Source: Deltaproteobacteria bacterium
Lineage (GTDB): Bacteria; Myxococcota_A; UBA9160; UBA4427
Reading direction: 5' to 3'
DNA: 64,000 nucleotides
Assembly: GCA_029261835.1 (NCBI GenBank)
Contig: JAJDAO010000102.1
Span: 1 to 64,000 of the forward strand
Part shown: piece by piece, positions 34,761 through 43,336 of the stretch
How positions within the stretch are numbered: the first letter of the stretch is position 1
How the letters are laid out: every line of letters starts with the position of its first letter
Position numbers and translations under genes: made by a program
Notes under the pieces: model-generated
The model's input: the letters and a program-made list of their open reading frames with translations, nothing else
The model's database searches: none
Told to the model about the DNA's origin: nothing

Positions 34761-35795
34761 ATGTCCGAAGTTCCCCTCACGATCGTCGGCGCCCATGGAT
34801 CGCCCTACAGTCGCAAGATGCGCGCCGCGCTGCGCTACCGGCGCATTCCCCACCGCTGGCTCGTTCGCGGCTCGAAGGAGGACCGGGGCATCCCGCAGGC
34901 GCCTGTGGCGCTGATTCCGGTCCTCGTCTTCCCGGCGCAGGGCACGGAACCGGATGAGGCGATGATCGATTCCACCTTTCAGATGCGCCGCCTCGAGGAG
35001 CGCGGGCGCGAACGCTCGCTGATTCCGCCCGACCCCGCCATTGCGTTCCTCGACTTCCTGATCGAGGACTACGCCGACGAGTGGCTCACGAAGGCCATGT
35101 TCCACTACCGCTGGGCCTTCGACGCCGACGCGGCAAAGGCCGCTGCCATTCTGCCGCGCTGGGCCCGAACCGATGCGCCCGAGGAAATGATCGAAGAGTT
35201 CTCGCGCGCGTTCCGCGAACGGCAGGTCGGACGCCTCGCCATAGTGGGATCCAACGAGTCCACCGCACCCGTCATCGAGGAAGGCTACCGCCGGCTCTTG
35301 CGGACGCTCGACTTCCATCTTCGCGAGTGGCCCTTCGTTGTGGGCACGCGCCCGGGAACCGCTGACTTCGGGCTCTTCGGTCAGCTCTCCCAACTCGCCC
35401 TCTTCGACCCGACGCCGGCGGCGATCGCGTTGCGGGAGTCGCCCCGCGTCGTGGCGTGGTGCCACGGGGTCGAGGATCTCTCCGGCCTCGAAGTGTCGGA
35501 CGTCGATTGGATGACGCACGACGCGGTGCCCGACACACTCCTCGCGGTCCTTGAAGAAGTGGGGCGCGTCTACGCCCCCTTCCTGCTCGCCAACAGCCAT
35601 GCCATCGCGCACGGCGATACTTGGGTGGAGTGCGAGATCGACGGTCGGAAGTGGCTGCAGAAGCCCTTCCCCTATCAGGCCAAATGCCTGCGCTGGCTAC
35701 GTGAAGCGCGAGCGGCCCTGCTACCCGCTGACCGCAGCGCCGTCGATTCACTGCTCAGTGGCACCGGCTGCGAGGCCCTCTTCGCAGACGGCTGA
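34761..35795 (+). CDS. Glutathione S-transferase-like protein
   Basis: A 344-residue protein. The N-terminal 80 residues are a thioredoxin-fold GST domain (TIVGAHGSPYSRKMRAALRYRRIPHRW), followed by a GST-C-like helical domain with FVVGTRPGTADFGLFGQL, the usual N-capping region. A further C-terminal extension of about 100 residues (PFLLANSHAIAHGDTWVECEIDGRKW) is longer than normal GSTs and matches a family of large GST-like proteins in uncultured Proteobacteria. Glutathione use is not proven. ATG 34761 is chosen for the CGGAG site. Confidence 0.8.
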   Translation: MSEVPLTIVGAHGSPYSRKMRAALRYRRIPHRWLVRGSKEDRGIPQAPVALIPVLVFPAQGTEPDEAMIDSTFQMRRLEERGRERSLIPPDPAIAFLDFLIEDYADEWLTKAMFHYRWAFDADAAKAAAILPRWARTDAPEEMIEEFSRAFRERQVGRLAIVGSNESTAPVIEEGYRRLLRTLDFHLREWPFVVGTRPGTADFGLFGQLSQLALFDPTPAAIALRESPRVVAWCHGVEDLSGLEVSDVDWMTHDAVPDTLLAVLEEVGRVYAPFLLANSHAIAHGDTWVECEIDGRKWLQKPFPYQAKCLRWLREARAALLPADRSAVDSLLSGTGCEALFADG

Positions 35796-36170
35796 CGACT
35801 GAATCGGATGAGACCCCCGACGATGGGTTGGCCTCGGGAATTCGAGTGGTGTTTCCGCCACGGCCGAGAAGTAGCATCACGTCAGCTTGCGTCGGGATAG
35901 TGCCGAAAGGCCGCCTGAAACCTGGACGCGGACTCTCTCACCGGGTGCATCACCCTACGCTCCGGTAGCCCTCGCCCAGGAGATTCAACCCTTCGTGCAG
36001 CCTACCGAGTCCCGCCCGGCCTCCTCCGCTACTCTGCTAGTCGGACGAAGTAGGCGTATTCGGGGCGCCGAAGTGTAGTACCGAAATGCGACAACGCGGA
36101 GTCCGTCCATCCCATCGTTGTTGCGGGTCAAGACAGGCATAGCTACCCGAAGACGGAGAAGACAACATCG
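35796..36170. other. Intergenic region upstream of the PEP-CTERM gene
   Basis: 375 bases without a credible gene. The last 120 bases hold the promoter of the PEP-CTERM gene. A weak GG-N10-GC match (CGGGTCAAGACAGGCAT, about 36125-36141) and a copy of AGTGTA near 36071 are the only notable signals. Confidence 0.5.
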
Positions 36171-36887
36171 ATGCATCTTCGAAACCGAGTCTTCCTCTTC
36201 GCTTGCACCCTCTGCATTGCATTCGGGGCGACCAGCGCGACGGCGGCACCCATCCGCTATCTGGCGAGTGGCGTGCTCTACGACGTCGCGGATCCATTTG
36301 ACGTACTCGGCGGTCAGCTCACTGTCGGAATGCCCTTCGAGGGCTCCTTCACGTACGACCCAGCGGCTTCGCCGATCAGCATCACGACGACCGTCAAAGC
36401 GAGTGGGACGACGACAACCGTCGCCCGCTACGAGTGGAGTCCCAGTGGCAATCGTTTCGCCCTTTCCATGTCGGTCGGCGGCATTGGCGCACAATCAGAT
36501 CCCGCTGGGTTCAGCAGAGTGAACATCCTCCATTCGGAGGGACGGAACCGCACCCACGACTTGCTTCAAGCCCTGACAATGAACGTCACCTCCACGGGCG
36601 CACTTGTCGGCGCTCTCGAAATCGTGCTTGATGACAGAACACGAAGCGTCTTCAGCAATCCGGTACTGCCCTACACGCTCAATCTTGATGACTTCGACGT
36701 GAACCATTTCGGCATGCTGGTCATGGGCAGGGGGGGCAACATGGCGGTCGTACTCGGCGATATCCAGAGCCTTACCGCGAACCCCGAGCCCGGAACTGCA
36801 ACGCTGGTGTTCCTCGGACTCACCGGTCTGTCCATGATACGCCGCTCTCTGGCATCGACCCCGCGCCGCAGACTTCTCCGAATCTGA
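36171..36887 (+). CDS. PEP-CTERM sorting-domain protein
   Basis: A 238-residue exported protein. A signal peptide (LFACTLCIAFGATSATAA) leads a beta-rich body with VGMPFEGSFTYDP, common in this class. The C-terminus has the sorting tripartite signal NPEPGTATLVFLGLTGLSM followed by basic IRRS, recognised by exosortase. It should be delivered to the cell surface or biofilm matrix. No exosortase gene is in the window. GGAGAAG precedes the ATG. Confidence 0.88.
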   Translation: MHLRNRVFLFACTLCIAFGATSATAAPIRYLASGVLYDVADPFDVLGGQLTVGMPFEGSFTYDPAASPISITTTVKASGTTTTVARYEWSPSGNRFALSMSVGGIGAQSDPAGFSRVNILHSEGRNRTHDLLQALTMNVTSTGALVGALEIVLDDRTRSVFSNPVLPYTLNLDDFDVNHFGMLVMGRGGNMAVVLGDIQSLTANPEPGTATLVFLGLTGLSMIRRSLASTPRRRLLRI

Positions 36888-36934
36888 GCTGGATCTCGCG
36901 TGGCGAGCGCGTCACGCGCGTGTCCTGGCTGGGA

Positions 36935-36969
36935 CCGCTGCCCACGCGTGAAGAACGCGTGAGCAGCGG
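36935..36969. terminator. Bidirectional hairpin terminator between convergent genes
   Basis: A 14-bp stem with one mismatch (CCGCTGCCCACGCG paired with CGCGTGAGCAGCGG, loop TGAAGAA) lies between the end of the PEP-CTERM gene (+) and the end of the porin gene (-). It has no long T-tract on either side. Confidence 0.6.
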
Positions 36970-37030
36970 CCCGGCCTGCGCGAGTCGTCGCCCCACGGAA
37001 AGGAGCGGGACGACGACCCGCAGCTCTCGG

Positions 37031-38269
37031 TCAGAAGTCGAGCTGAGCCCGCATCTGGGCGATGTGGGCGTGGCCGCCTCCATCCAGGACCTTCGAGTAG
37101 ATGTAGTTGGCCATCACGCGGAAGTTCGGGAAGAGGTGCCAGTTCACCCCGCCGCTGATGTCCTGGAGCTTCCCGTTGGTAACAAACCTGTCCTGCAGAT
37201 CGATGCGCGAGTAGCGCGCCGCGAGCTGCCAGGCGCCCCAACCGCCACCCTCGGGATCAAAGTTGTCCTTGACCTCGATGCGACCGAAGGAGCCCTTCTT
37301 CTTCTTGTAGTTTCGGTGCTCACCCGTGAGGAAGTAGCTGCCCTCGACGTAGAGGCCGTTCAGCTTGGCACGCTTCCCGGCTGCTGGCTTTACCATCGCC
37401 ATCATGAACTCGCCCTGCAGCGAGGCCGCGCCGCAGACCGCGGCCAGCTCGAGCCCGATGAGATCGACGCCGTCCGAGGCCAGCGTGGGGCTCGCTAGGA
37501 ACTCCGCGGTGAGGTGGCTCTCGGGCCTCACCTTGTACTCGGGTACGGCCGGGAAGTCGCTGCGGAACTGGTGGCTGTAGGCGAAACCGACGTGGACGAC
37601 CTTTTCACCCTTGTCGGCATAGAACGGCGCCGCCGTGACGCGACCGGTGAGGTTGTACTCGCCCCCTCTGCGAAAGACCTTGCCATTGCTGCCGTAGTTC
37701 CGGAAGGCGCCAACCGCCCAGGTCACGCGCCCGTCGGCCGCGGTGTTGTTGAATTGGATGCCGATGTTGCGCGACGGCGCAAAGCTGGCGGGCAGCGCTC
37801 GCTCCATGAAGCTGATGAAGCGGCTGCTGGTCAGCTCCTCGAGCCCGAAGGGCTCCTTGAAGTGCCCGATCTTGGCCGTTCCCACCCCGCGAAGTCCCTT
37901 GAGGGCGATGTAGACATCCTTGAGAGAGACCGCACCCGGTGCGAAATCGAACTGCGACTTGTAGGCCAGTCGTTTGAAGAGGGTGCCGGCGGCGTAGAGT
38001 CGAGCCGTGCGGAACTCGACGCCAGTCCCCGTCGCCCCCGCAATGCCCTTGATGGTCTGGCTGCCGCTGACGGACGCGAAGTCCACGTAGGTGCGACCGC
38101 CGAGCTTGAGCTTGACCTGGCCATCTGGGCTGTCGATCTTGAGGCCGTTGCTCCACTTGACGCTGTAGCTCTCGTCAGCCGCATAGGCGGCGGTCGCCAG
38201 CAGCATTGGGACGACGGCAAAGAGTCCCGAGATCCGAGACCGACGACGAAGCGAGATTATTGAAAGCAT
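37031..38269 (-). CDS. Phosphate-selective (OprO/OprP-type) porin
   Basis: A 412-residue outer-membrane beta-barrel. A signal peptide (FAVVPMLLATAAYAAD) is followed by alternating amphipathic strands and a C-terminal Phe (MRAQLDF). The OprO/P layout is clear: FKRLAYKSQFDFAPGAVSLKDVYIALKG and KIGHFKEPFGLEELTSSRFISFMERAL. This family passes phosphate and other anions, so an oxyanion is a plausible cargo. It lies 300 bases downstream of the cytochrome gene on the same strand, at the end of the molybdoenzyme locus, and may have its own promoter near 38422-38462. Confidence 0.88.
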   Translation of the reverse strand: MLSIISLRRRSRISGLFAVVPMLLATAAYAADESYSVKWSNGLKIDSPDGQVKLKLGGRTYVDFASVSGSQTIKGIAGATGTGVEFRTARLYAAGTLFKRLAYKSQFDFAPGAVSLKDVYIALKGLRGVGTAKIGHFKEPFGLEELTSSRFISFMERALPASFAPSRNIGIQFNNTAADGRVTWAVGAFRNYGSNGKVFRRGGEYNLTGRVTAAPFYADKGEKVVHVGFAYSHQFRSDFPAVPEYKVRPESHLTAEFLASPTLASDGVDLIGLELAAVCGAASLQGEFMMAMVKPAAGKRAKLNGLYVEGSYFLTGEHRNYKKKKGSFGRIEVKDNFDPEGGGWGAWQLAARYSRIDLQDRFVTNGKLQDISGGVNWHLFPNFRVMANYIYSKVLDGGGHAHIAQMRAQLDF

Positions 38270-38569
38270 CTCCTACTCCTTCCTGCTCGTTGAGTTGCGG
38301 GCTCCTTGTCGGCCCGTTGGTCCATTGGTCCATTGGTCCCAGCCCGCTGGCGAGCTGGGGGTGAAGTGCACGAGAATCACGGGGGGTGAGCCGAAGTCTT
38401 CAGGCCGGATCGCGAAGGCCACTCTCGAGTGGCCACTCGGGAGGAACATCACCTCTCGAGTGCGAGACACATCGGCGAGACCTAGACGCATGACGATCCA
38501 GTCTCGGGGGGTGTGTATGGGTGCGGATAGTACAGAACCTCTCGGGTGTTTCCAGTGCTTGCCCCGGCT
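38270..38569. other. Region between cytochrome and porin genes with repeats
   Basis: 300 bases without a gene. It contains three near-tandem copies of TTGGTCC around 38315-38340, a perfect inverted repeat GGCCACTC-TC-GAGTGGCC at 38417-38434, and a direct repeat CTCTCGAGTG at 38422-38431 and 38453-38462. No sigma-54 signature was found here. Control elements for the porin are likely. Confidence 0.5.
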
Positions 38570-40144
38570 TCATCCTCGCTTCTTGCTGTAGACGCGGAAG
38601 CCCCCGTCGTGGCAGTCGAAGCACGCGGTCTGGTTCTCCACGTACTCGTCGCCATCGGGGTGCAGGAACGCCATCCCCTCGTCGAAGTCGGACGTGACGG
38701 TGTCGCCCTCCGGATCTTCCTCGGGGTCGACCTGTGTGAGGATCGAGTGGCAGCTGTCGCACTCGGTGCTGATGGCGTCGCCGGCCTCGGATTCCAGCTC
38801 GTGGTTGTGGCAGCGGAAGCAGCCGCGCCAATCGCGGTGGCCGATGTTATCGGGATGGGCGGACCAGTCCGCCTTCATCTCCGGAAAGATCGTGCGCCGG
38901 TAGATCTTCTGCAGTTTCGCGATGGCGCCGTCCAGCGTCTCCCCGTCGTGCTGGAGAACCTCCGGATGGCGCTCGCGGTAGAACGCCCGCAGCCCCTGTG
39001 AAATGGCGAGCGATGCCTCGTCCGCACTCCCGTACCCGCCGTCGAGCAGCCGAACGGCCTCACGCTTGATCCCGGGCAGCTCCGGCGAAATCTCGCCGCG
39101 AGCCAGCGCACGATTCACCGATCGAGTCGGCGGTCCGAAGCGGTGCGCGGGCCTGTTGTGGCAGTCCAGGCACTCCATGGTCCGGACTTCGAGACCCTGG
39201 CGCTCCGAGTCACTGAGCGGCTTCTCGAGCTGGTCGTACTCGACCACGCTGCCGTCGTCCCGCGTGACGCGAACCCAGACAATGTCCTGTCGTTGGGGAT
39301 CGCGAGCGACGAACTCCACCTTCCGCGCGATCAGCATGTGGTAGTGGATCCCCTGCCCTCCGAACATGTCGTCGCCGCCACCGTTGATCTTCATCATGAT
39401 GCGCAGCCCTCTCGAGCTGTTCTCGTCGTTTCCCCGGAAGTACCGGCGCACCAGCGTCTTATGCTCGATCAGACGATCGGGCCAGTGACAGCCCTCGCAC
39501 ATTTCGCGTGAGGGTCGCAGGTTGTGAATGGGCGTGGGAATCGGCTTGCTGTAGCGTCCCCTGGCCACGGCGACGAGCTGCCGAACGCCGCTGAGATTGG
39601 CGCGGATGAAGGACCCGGGGCCCTCTCCTGCGTGGCACTCCACGCACTCGATGCGGGCATGCGGCGAGTCCTCATAGACGGTGGCCTCCGGAGACATGAC
39701 GGTGTGGCACGTGTTGCCGCAGAAGGCGTTGGACTCCACGTAGTGCATGGTCATCGTCGAGACAGCACCGAGAGAGAGCGTCGCAAAGACCAGGATGACC
39801 GATCCCAGCACGAAGATGAGCACCACGCGACCGTGGGCCATCAGCCGCAAATCGAAGGTCTCCGGCCGGATGCTGGGCGGCCGTCCCTTCTTGCGGCGGC
39901 GGCGTTCGAGTGGGTCTCCGATCAGCAGCAGTGCGGCGCCGAGCACCAGCGCCAGGGAAAAGGGCAGAAGGGCGACGAAGCCGTAGCCCGCCGCGTCTCC
40001 CCTGGAGAGCATGATGAGGAAGTGGAGTCCGGCCCCGGCACCGGCAATGGCGATCAGGGCCCCCGTGATGCTCAGCCAGTTGTAGATCGGCGCGAGCGGC
40101 TTGGGGCTGTCGCTCTCGGCCGGCTCGTGCGGTGAATCGCTCAA
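38570..40144 (-). CDS. NapC/NirT-type multiheme cytochrome c (membrane quinol dehydrogenase)
   Basis: A 524-residue protein with three membrane helices (about 22-44, 54-77, 106-128), then a periplasmic heme domain. Seven heme sites: CGNTCH (142-147, a CX3CH site), CVECH (167), CEGCH (216), CLDCH (325), CFRCH (442), CDSCH (462) and CFDCH (508). The start of the heme domain (FCGNTCHTVMSPEATVY, PIPTPIHNLRPSREMCEGCHWP) is that of the NapC/NirT family, which takes electrons from quinol. Two extra helices and three added C-terminal hemes go beyond plain NapC. It should feed the molybdoenzyme encoded just upstream. The only start is TTG 40144. Confidence 0.9.
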   Translation of the reverse strand: MSDSPHEPAESDSPKPLAPIYNWLSITGALIAIAGAGAGLHFLIMLSRGDAAGYGFVALLPFSLALVLGAALLLIGDPLERRRRKKGRPPSIRPETFDLRLMAHGRVVLIFVLGSVILVFATLSLGAVSTMTMHYVESNAFCGNTCHTVMSPEATVYEDSPHARIECVECHAGEGPGSFIRANLSGVRQLVAVARGRYSKPIPTPIHNLRPSREMCEGCHWPDRLIEHKTLVRRYFRGNDENSSRGLRIMMKINGGGDDMFGGQGIHYHMLIARKVEFVARDPQRQDIVWVRVTRDDGSVVEYDQLEKPLSDSERQGLEVRTMECLDCHNRPAHRFGPPTRSVNRALARGEISPELPGIKREAVRLLDGGYGSADEASLAISQGLRAFYRERHPEVLQHDGETLDGAIAKLQKIYRRTIFPEMKADWSAHPDNIGHRDWRGCFRCHNHELESEAGDAISTECDSCHSILTQVDPEEDPEGDTVTSDFDEGMAFLHPDGDEYVENQTACFDCHDGGFRVYSKKRG

Positions 40145-40153
40145 GCTCCTCTT

Positions 40154-40192
40154 CTCCCCGGACTCCCCGGACTCCCCTCACTCCCCGGACTC
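40154..40192 (-). repeat. GGGGAGTCC tandem repeat spanning the TorD stop and cytochrome ribosome site
   Basis: On the coding strand the unit GGGGAGTCC repeats about four times across the end of the TorD-like gene and the untranslated gap before the cytochrome TTG start. Each unit contains a GGGGAG Shine-Dalgarno-like core. Copy-number change would alter the TorD tail and the spacing of ribosome sites. Confidence 0.65.
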
Positions 40193-40837
40193 CTCAGATT
40201 CAACAAAGTCGGCCAGCAGCGTCAGCATCGCGCGGTAGAAGCCACTCTCGGCTTGGGCCGCCAGCTTGCGCCCATAGTCCGGCACCCAACGCGCCAGGTG
40301 CTCTCGCAGTGCGCGCTCCTGCAGCGCCTTCAGCCGCGACACTTCGGCGGTCTTGCCCTGCGAGCCGGCCTCGCCCTCCCACTCACAGAGCCGCTCCATC
40401 AGCTCGAGTTCCACCTCCAGCGCGTCGGGAAGCTGCTCTTCACGCTCGAGCTCGAAGCCCGCCTCCCGGCAGAGCTGCTTCATGGCCGAGGCCCGATCTC
40501 CGAACAGGAGCGGCGAGCCGCTGCGAGAACCCAAGTTCCCAGAGTGCACCGACTCGTGAGGACTGCCTCCCGTACCCGAGGTGATGAAGAGCCGGCAGAA
40601 CTCCACGGCCAGCTCCTCCAGCAATGCCTCGTCGTCCTCCGCCGCCAACGCCCCGACGAGATCCAGCCCCAGATCGGCCCAGAGGCCGAGCCGCTCCTGC
40701 TCTCTGCACCACGCCAACAGGGCGGGATCGACCTCCTGCGAGAAGATCCGTCGCAGGAGGCCGTAGGTGTGCCCTCGCGCCAGGGCGCTCCGAGGATCGC
40801 ACGACTGCGCGAGATCGCCCTCCCCCTGTTGCTCCAC
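40178..40837 (-). CDS. TorD/DmsD-family molybdoenzyme chaperone
   Basis: A 219-residue helical protein of the TorD family. Key segments are YGLLRRIFSQEVDPALL and the hallmark ELAVEFCRLFITSGTGGSPHESVHSG, a variant of the Y-x-x-L-F...P-x-x-S motif. Such chaperones hold the twin-arginine signal and apo-enzyme until the molybdopterin cofactor is inserted. It starts with GTG nine bases after the molybdoenzyme stop, so its client is almost certainly that protein. Confidence 0.88.
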   Translation of the reverse strand: MEQQGEGDLAQSCDPRSALARGHTYGLLRRIFSQEVDPALLAWCREQERLGLWADLGLDLVGALAAEDDEALLEELAVEFCRLFITSGTGGSPHESVHSGNLGSRSGSPLLFGDRASAMKQLCREAGFELEREEQLPDALEVELELMERLCEWEGEAGSQGKTAEVSRLKALQERALREHLARWVPDYGRKLAAQAESGFYRAMLTLLADFVESEESGE

Positions 40838-40846
40838 GCGTCGTCC

Positions 40847-43324
40847 CTACGCCTTCTTGACCGTGACCACCGTGTCCATGTAGCGGAGCTGTCCTCCGAT
40901 CGGGTCTCCTTCGGCCGGAATGATCCAGTTCGGGTGTGCTCCCTTCTCCTTCCACCAGATCTGCTCACAATCGGCCTCGTGCATGTGGTAGGGGCCCTTT
41001 TGCAGCGAGGCGTACTCTCCGTAGGCCCAGTGACCCAGATGGTTGGAGATCGCGATCACGCTGGGGTGCACTCCCTCGGTCACGCGAGCCTCCGTCTTCA
41101 AACTCCCAATCGGGGAGGTCACGACGATCGCATCCCCGTCCGCGATTCCCAGACCCTCGGCCGTCTTGGAATTGATCCAGGCCGGGTTATTGTGGTAGAG
41201 CTCCATCAACCACTTGCTGCTCTGGGAACGCGAGTGGACCTGCGTGCTCACCTTGTAGGTGGTCAGCACCAGCTCATCCGATCCCATCTTCTCATGCTCG
41301 GGAATCGGCATCCAGCCCGCGATGGCGTCGAAGCCTTTGGCGGCCAGCGCAGCAGACTTGATCTCCAGTATCCCCGTCTTCCAGCGGTGCTTGTCGGGCG
41401 GGAAGCCCTTGCGCGCCGTCCCGTCGCCGCACTTCTGCGCCACGTACTGCTTGGCCGCATGCTTGCTATCGAGCGAAGAGTAGTCCTTGTCGCCCTCGTG
41501 GTGCTTGAAGTAGACCCCGGTCGCCGCATCGAGCACGGCCCCAGACACGTCTACCTTCTTGGCGTGGCTCAAGTACTTCGGCTTCGCCTTCTTGTCGTAC
41601 CAGGCGCCGTGCTTCTTCATGTACTCGAAGCCACCCGCCTCCTTGACGCCCGGCGTCGCATTGCACGCCGCCTTCACGAACTCCTCGGCCGAGCCGAAGC
41701 CCAGATCGAAGCCCATTTGCTTCGCCAGATCGCACACGACGTCGCAGAAGTTCCGGGCCTCACCGAGCGGCGCATGCATCGGCTGGCGGATGTAGTACTC
41801 CGGGATCTGGCTCGGACACACCATGTCGTCGCAGGTCCAGCGTTCCAGATAGGTGGCGTCCGGAAGCACCAGATCCGCTAGCTCCGCACTCTCGGAGAGC
41901 GCCACGTCCACCGCGACCAGGAAGGGGATCTTCGACTCGTCTTTCAGCACCCGAACGTTGTTCGTGCAGTCCCCGTTCACATAGGCCGGGTTGTAGCAGT
42001 ACATCATGTAGATGTCGGGCCGATCGGGGCCCTTGTCGATCACCGGCAGGACCTGATGCGAAGCGTGGTGGGTCGGATACGCATAGGCCCCCTTGAAGCC
42101 GTCCACGATCTTCAACTTCTTGGCCTTCGTCTTCGGCTTCGCGAAGGGGTACTTCCACTTGGCCCCCACCGCTCGGCAGCGCCCGCCGGGAACGTCGATG
42201 TTCCCCGCGATCGCCTCCAGCATCATGACGGCCCGCTCCGTCTGGACGCCGTTGTAGTGCGCGACGGCCCCTCGATAGCTCAGGCACACGCTGGGCTTGG
42301 TTCGGCCGTACTCGAGCGCAATCGACTCGATCTTGTCGGCCGGAACGCCGCTGATCTTCTCGGCCCAGGCCGGTGTGTACTGCGCCAGGTGCTTCTTCAG
42401 CTCGGCCACGCTGACGTTGGTGTAGGTCTCGATGAACTCCTCGTCGTAGAGCTTGTTCTGCATCAGCACGTTGGCCATCGCCAGCACCACGGCCAGGTCC
42501 GTCCCCGACCGCACCGGAAGCCACTCTGTCGATTTGGCTGCGGTGGTGGAGAGCCGCACGTCGAAGGTATACAGCTTGACACCGCTGGCCAGTGCCTGCA
42601 CGCAGCGCTGCGCCATCGGGACGTGGTTCGTGTGCGCCTCCAACACGTTGCTGCCGAAGTTCAAGATGAGCTTGGTGTTGTCCAGATCCCAGTTGTCGTA
42701 GTGAGCGCCCCAGCTGAGCTCGTGCGCCGTCCACTTGGCCGACTCGCAGATACTCGTGTGGTTGCCGATCGTCTTGGTTCCGTAGTCCGCAAGGAACCAG
42801 CTCTTGATGATCTTCCCGTCGCTGCCCTTCATGCGGCCGTAGTGGAACATGAACTTCTCGGGATGCCCCTCATCGCGGAGCGTCTTGAGGCCCTTCACCT
42901 TGCGGCCGGCGATCTTGCCGCCGTTGACCAGAAGCCCCTGCGCCTCATCCCAGGAGACCCGCTTCCACTTCCCCTCTCCGCGCTTCCCGACCCGCACCAG
43001 CGGGAAAAGCAGGCGATCGGGGTTGTAGACGATATTGACGCCGGCCTGGCCCTTGGCGCAGAGCTTGCCGTTCGTGCGCGGAAGCGCGGGATTGCCCTCG
43101 ATCTTCGTGAGCCGCCCGTCCTCCACATAGCCGATGATCCCATCGCGCGTCACACAGCCCCAGCACGAGCTCGGAATCGCCTGCAGCTCCTTGCCGGTCG
43201 TACTCGAGTACCCCCGCCTGCCCATGTCGAGCTTCGCGGCGGAAAGCGTCTTCGGAAGCCCCACTACACCGGCCAGGCCGGCCGCGGACCCAAGCTTGAA
43301 AAAATCTCGTCGTGACAGTCGCAT
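40847..43324 (-). CDS. Molybdopterin-containing oxidoreductase catalytic subunit (CISM/DMSO reductase family)
   Basis: An 825-residue exported enzyme. The N-terminus has a twin-arginine motif SRRDFFK (4-10). The Fe-S site is Cys54, Cys57, Asp61 and Cys89 (CWGCVTRD ... GKLCAKG), so Asp replaces the usual third cysteine. Molybdenum-family blocks follow: GNHTSICESAKW, where Cys193 is the likely Mo ligand as in polysulfide, thiosulfate and arsenate reductases, then NFGSNVLEAHTNHVPMAQR, DVRLSTTAAKSTEWLPVRSG and ADLVLPDATYLE. With a four-cluster partner it forms a complex iron-sulfur molybdoenzyme. The substrate (arsenic, selenium, antimony or sulfur oxyanion, or polysulfide) cannot be decided; the regulators nearby resemble those of arsenite enzymes. 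Confidence 0.88.
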   Translation of the reverse strand: MRLSRRDFFKLGSAAGLAGVVGLPKTLSAAKLDMGRRGYSSTTGKELQAIPSSCWGCVTRDGIIGYVEDGRLTKIEGNPALPRTNGKLCAKGQAGVNIVYNPDRLLFPLVRVGKRGEGKWKRVSWDEAQGLLVNGGKIAGRKVKGLKTLRDEGHPEKFMFHYGRMKGSDGKIIKSWFLADYGTKTIGNHTSICESAKWTAHELSWGAHYDNWDLDNTKLILNFGSNVLEAHTNHVPMAQRCVQALASGVKLYTFDVRLSTTAAKSTEWLPVRSGTDLAVVLAMANVLMQNKLYDEEFIETYTNVSVAELKKHLAQYTPAWAEKISGVPADKIESIALEYGRTKPSVCLSYRGAVAHYNGVQTERAVMMLEAIAGNIDVPGGRCRAVGAKWKYPFAKPKTKAKKLKIVDGFKGAYAYPTHHASHQVLPVIDKGPDRPDIYMMYCYNPAYVNGDCTNNVRVLKDESKIPFLVAVDVALSESAELADLVLPDATYLERWTCDDMVCPSQIPEYYIRQPMHAPLGEARNFCDVVCDLAKQMGFDLGFGSAEEFVKAACNATPGVKEAGGFEYMKKHGAWYDKKAKPKYLSHAKKVDVSGAVLDAATGVYFKHHEGDKDYSSLDSKHAAKQYVAQKCGDGTARKGFPPDKHRWKTGILEIKSAALAAKGFDAIAGWMPIPEHEKMGSDELVLTTYKVSTQVHSRSQSSKWLMELYHNNPAWINSKTAEGLGIADGDAIVVTSPIGSLKTEARVTEGVHPSVIAISNHLGHWAYGEYASLQKGPYHMHEADCEQIWWKEKGAHPNWIIPAEGDPIGGQLRYMDTVVTVKKA

Positions 43325-43336
43325 CTCGCGTCCTCC

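Noticed and set aside
40253-43315. Two long plus-strand frames opposite TorD and the molybdoenzyme
   Set aside because: Both mirror strongly supported genes on the minus strand and show no domain or start signal.
40847-43324. Calling the Mo catalytic subunit ArrA or ArxA (arsenate reductase / arsenite oxidase)
   Set aside because: Regulatory context is similar, but the Fe-S motif has Asp in place of the third Cys and diagnostic residues of ArrA/ArxA could not be confirmed by eye. No arsenic resistance genes (arsC, arsB, acr3) are in the window.
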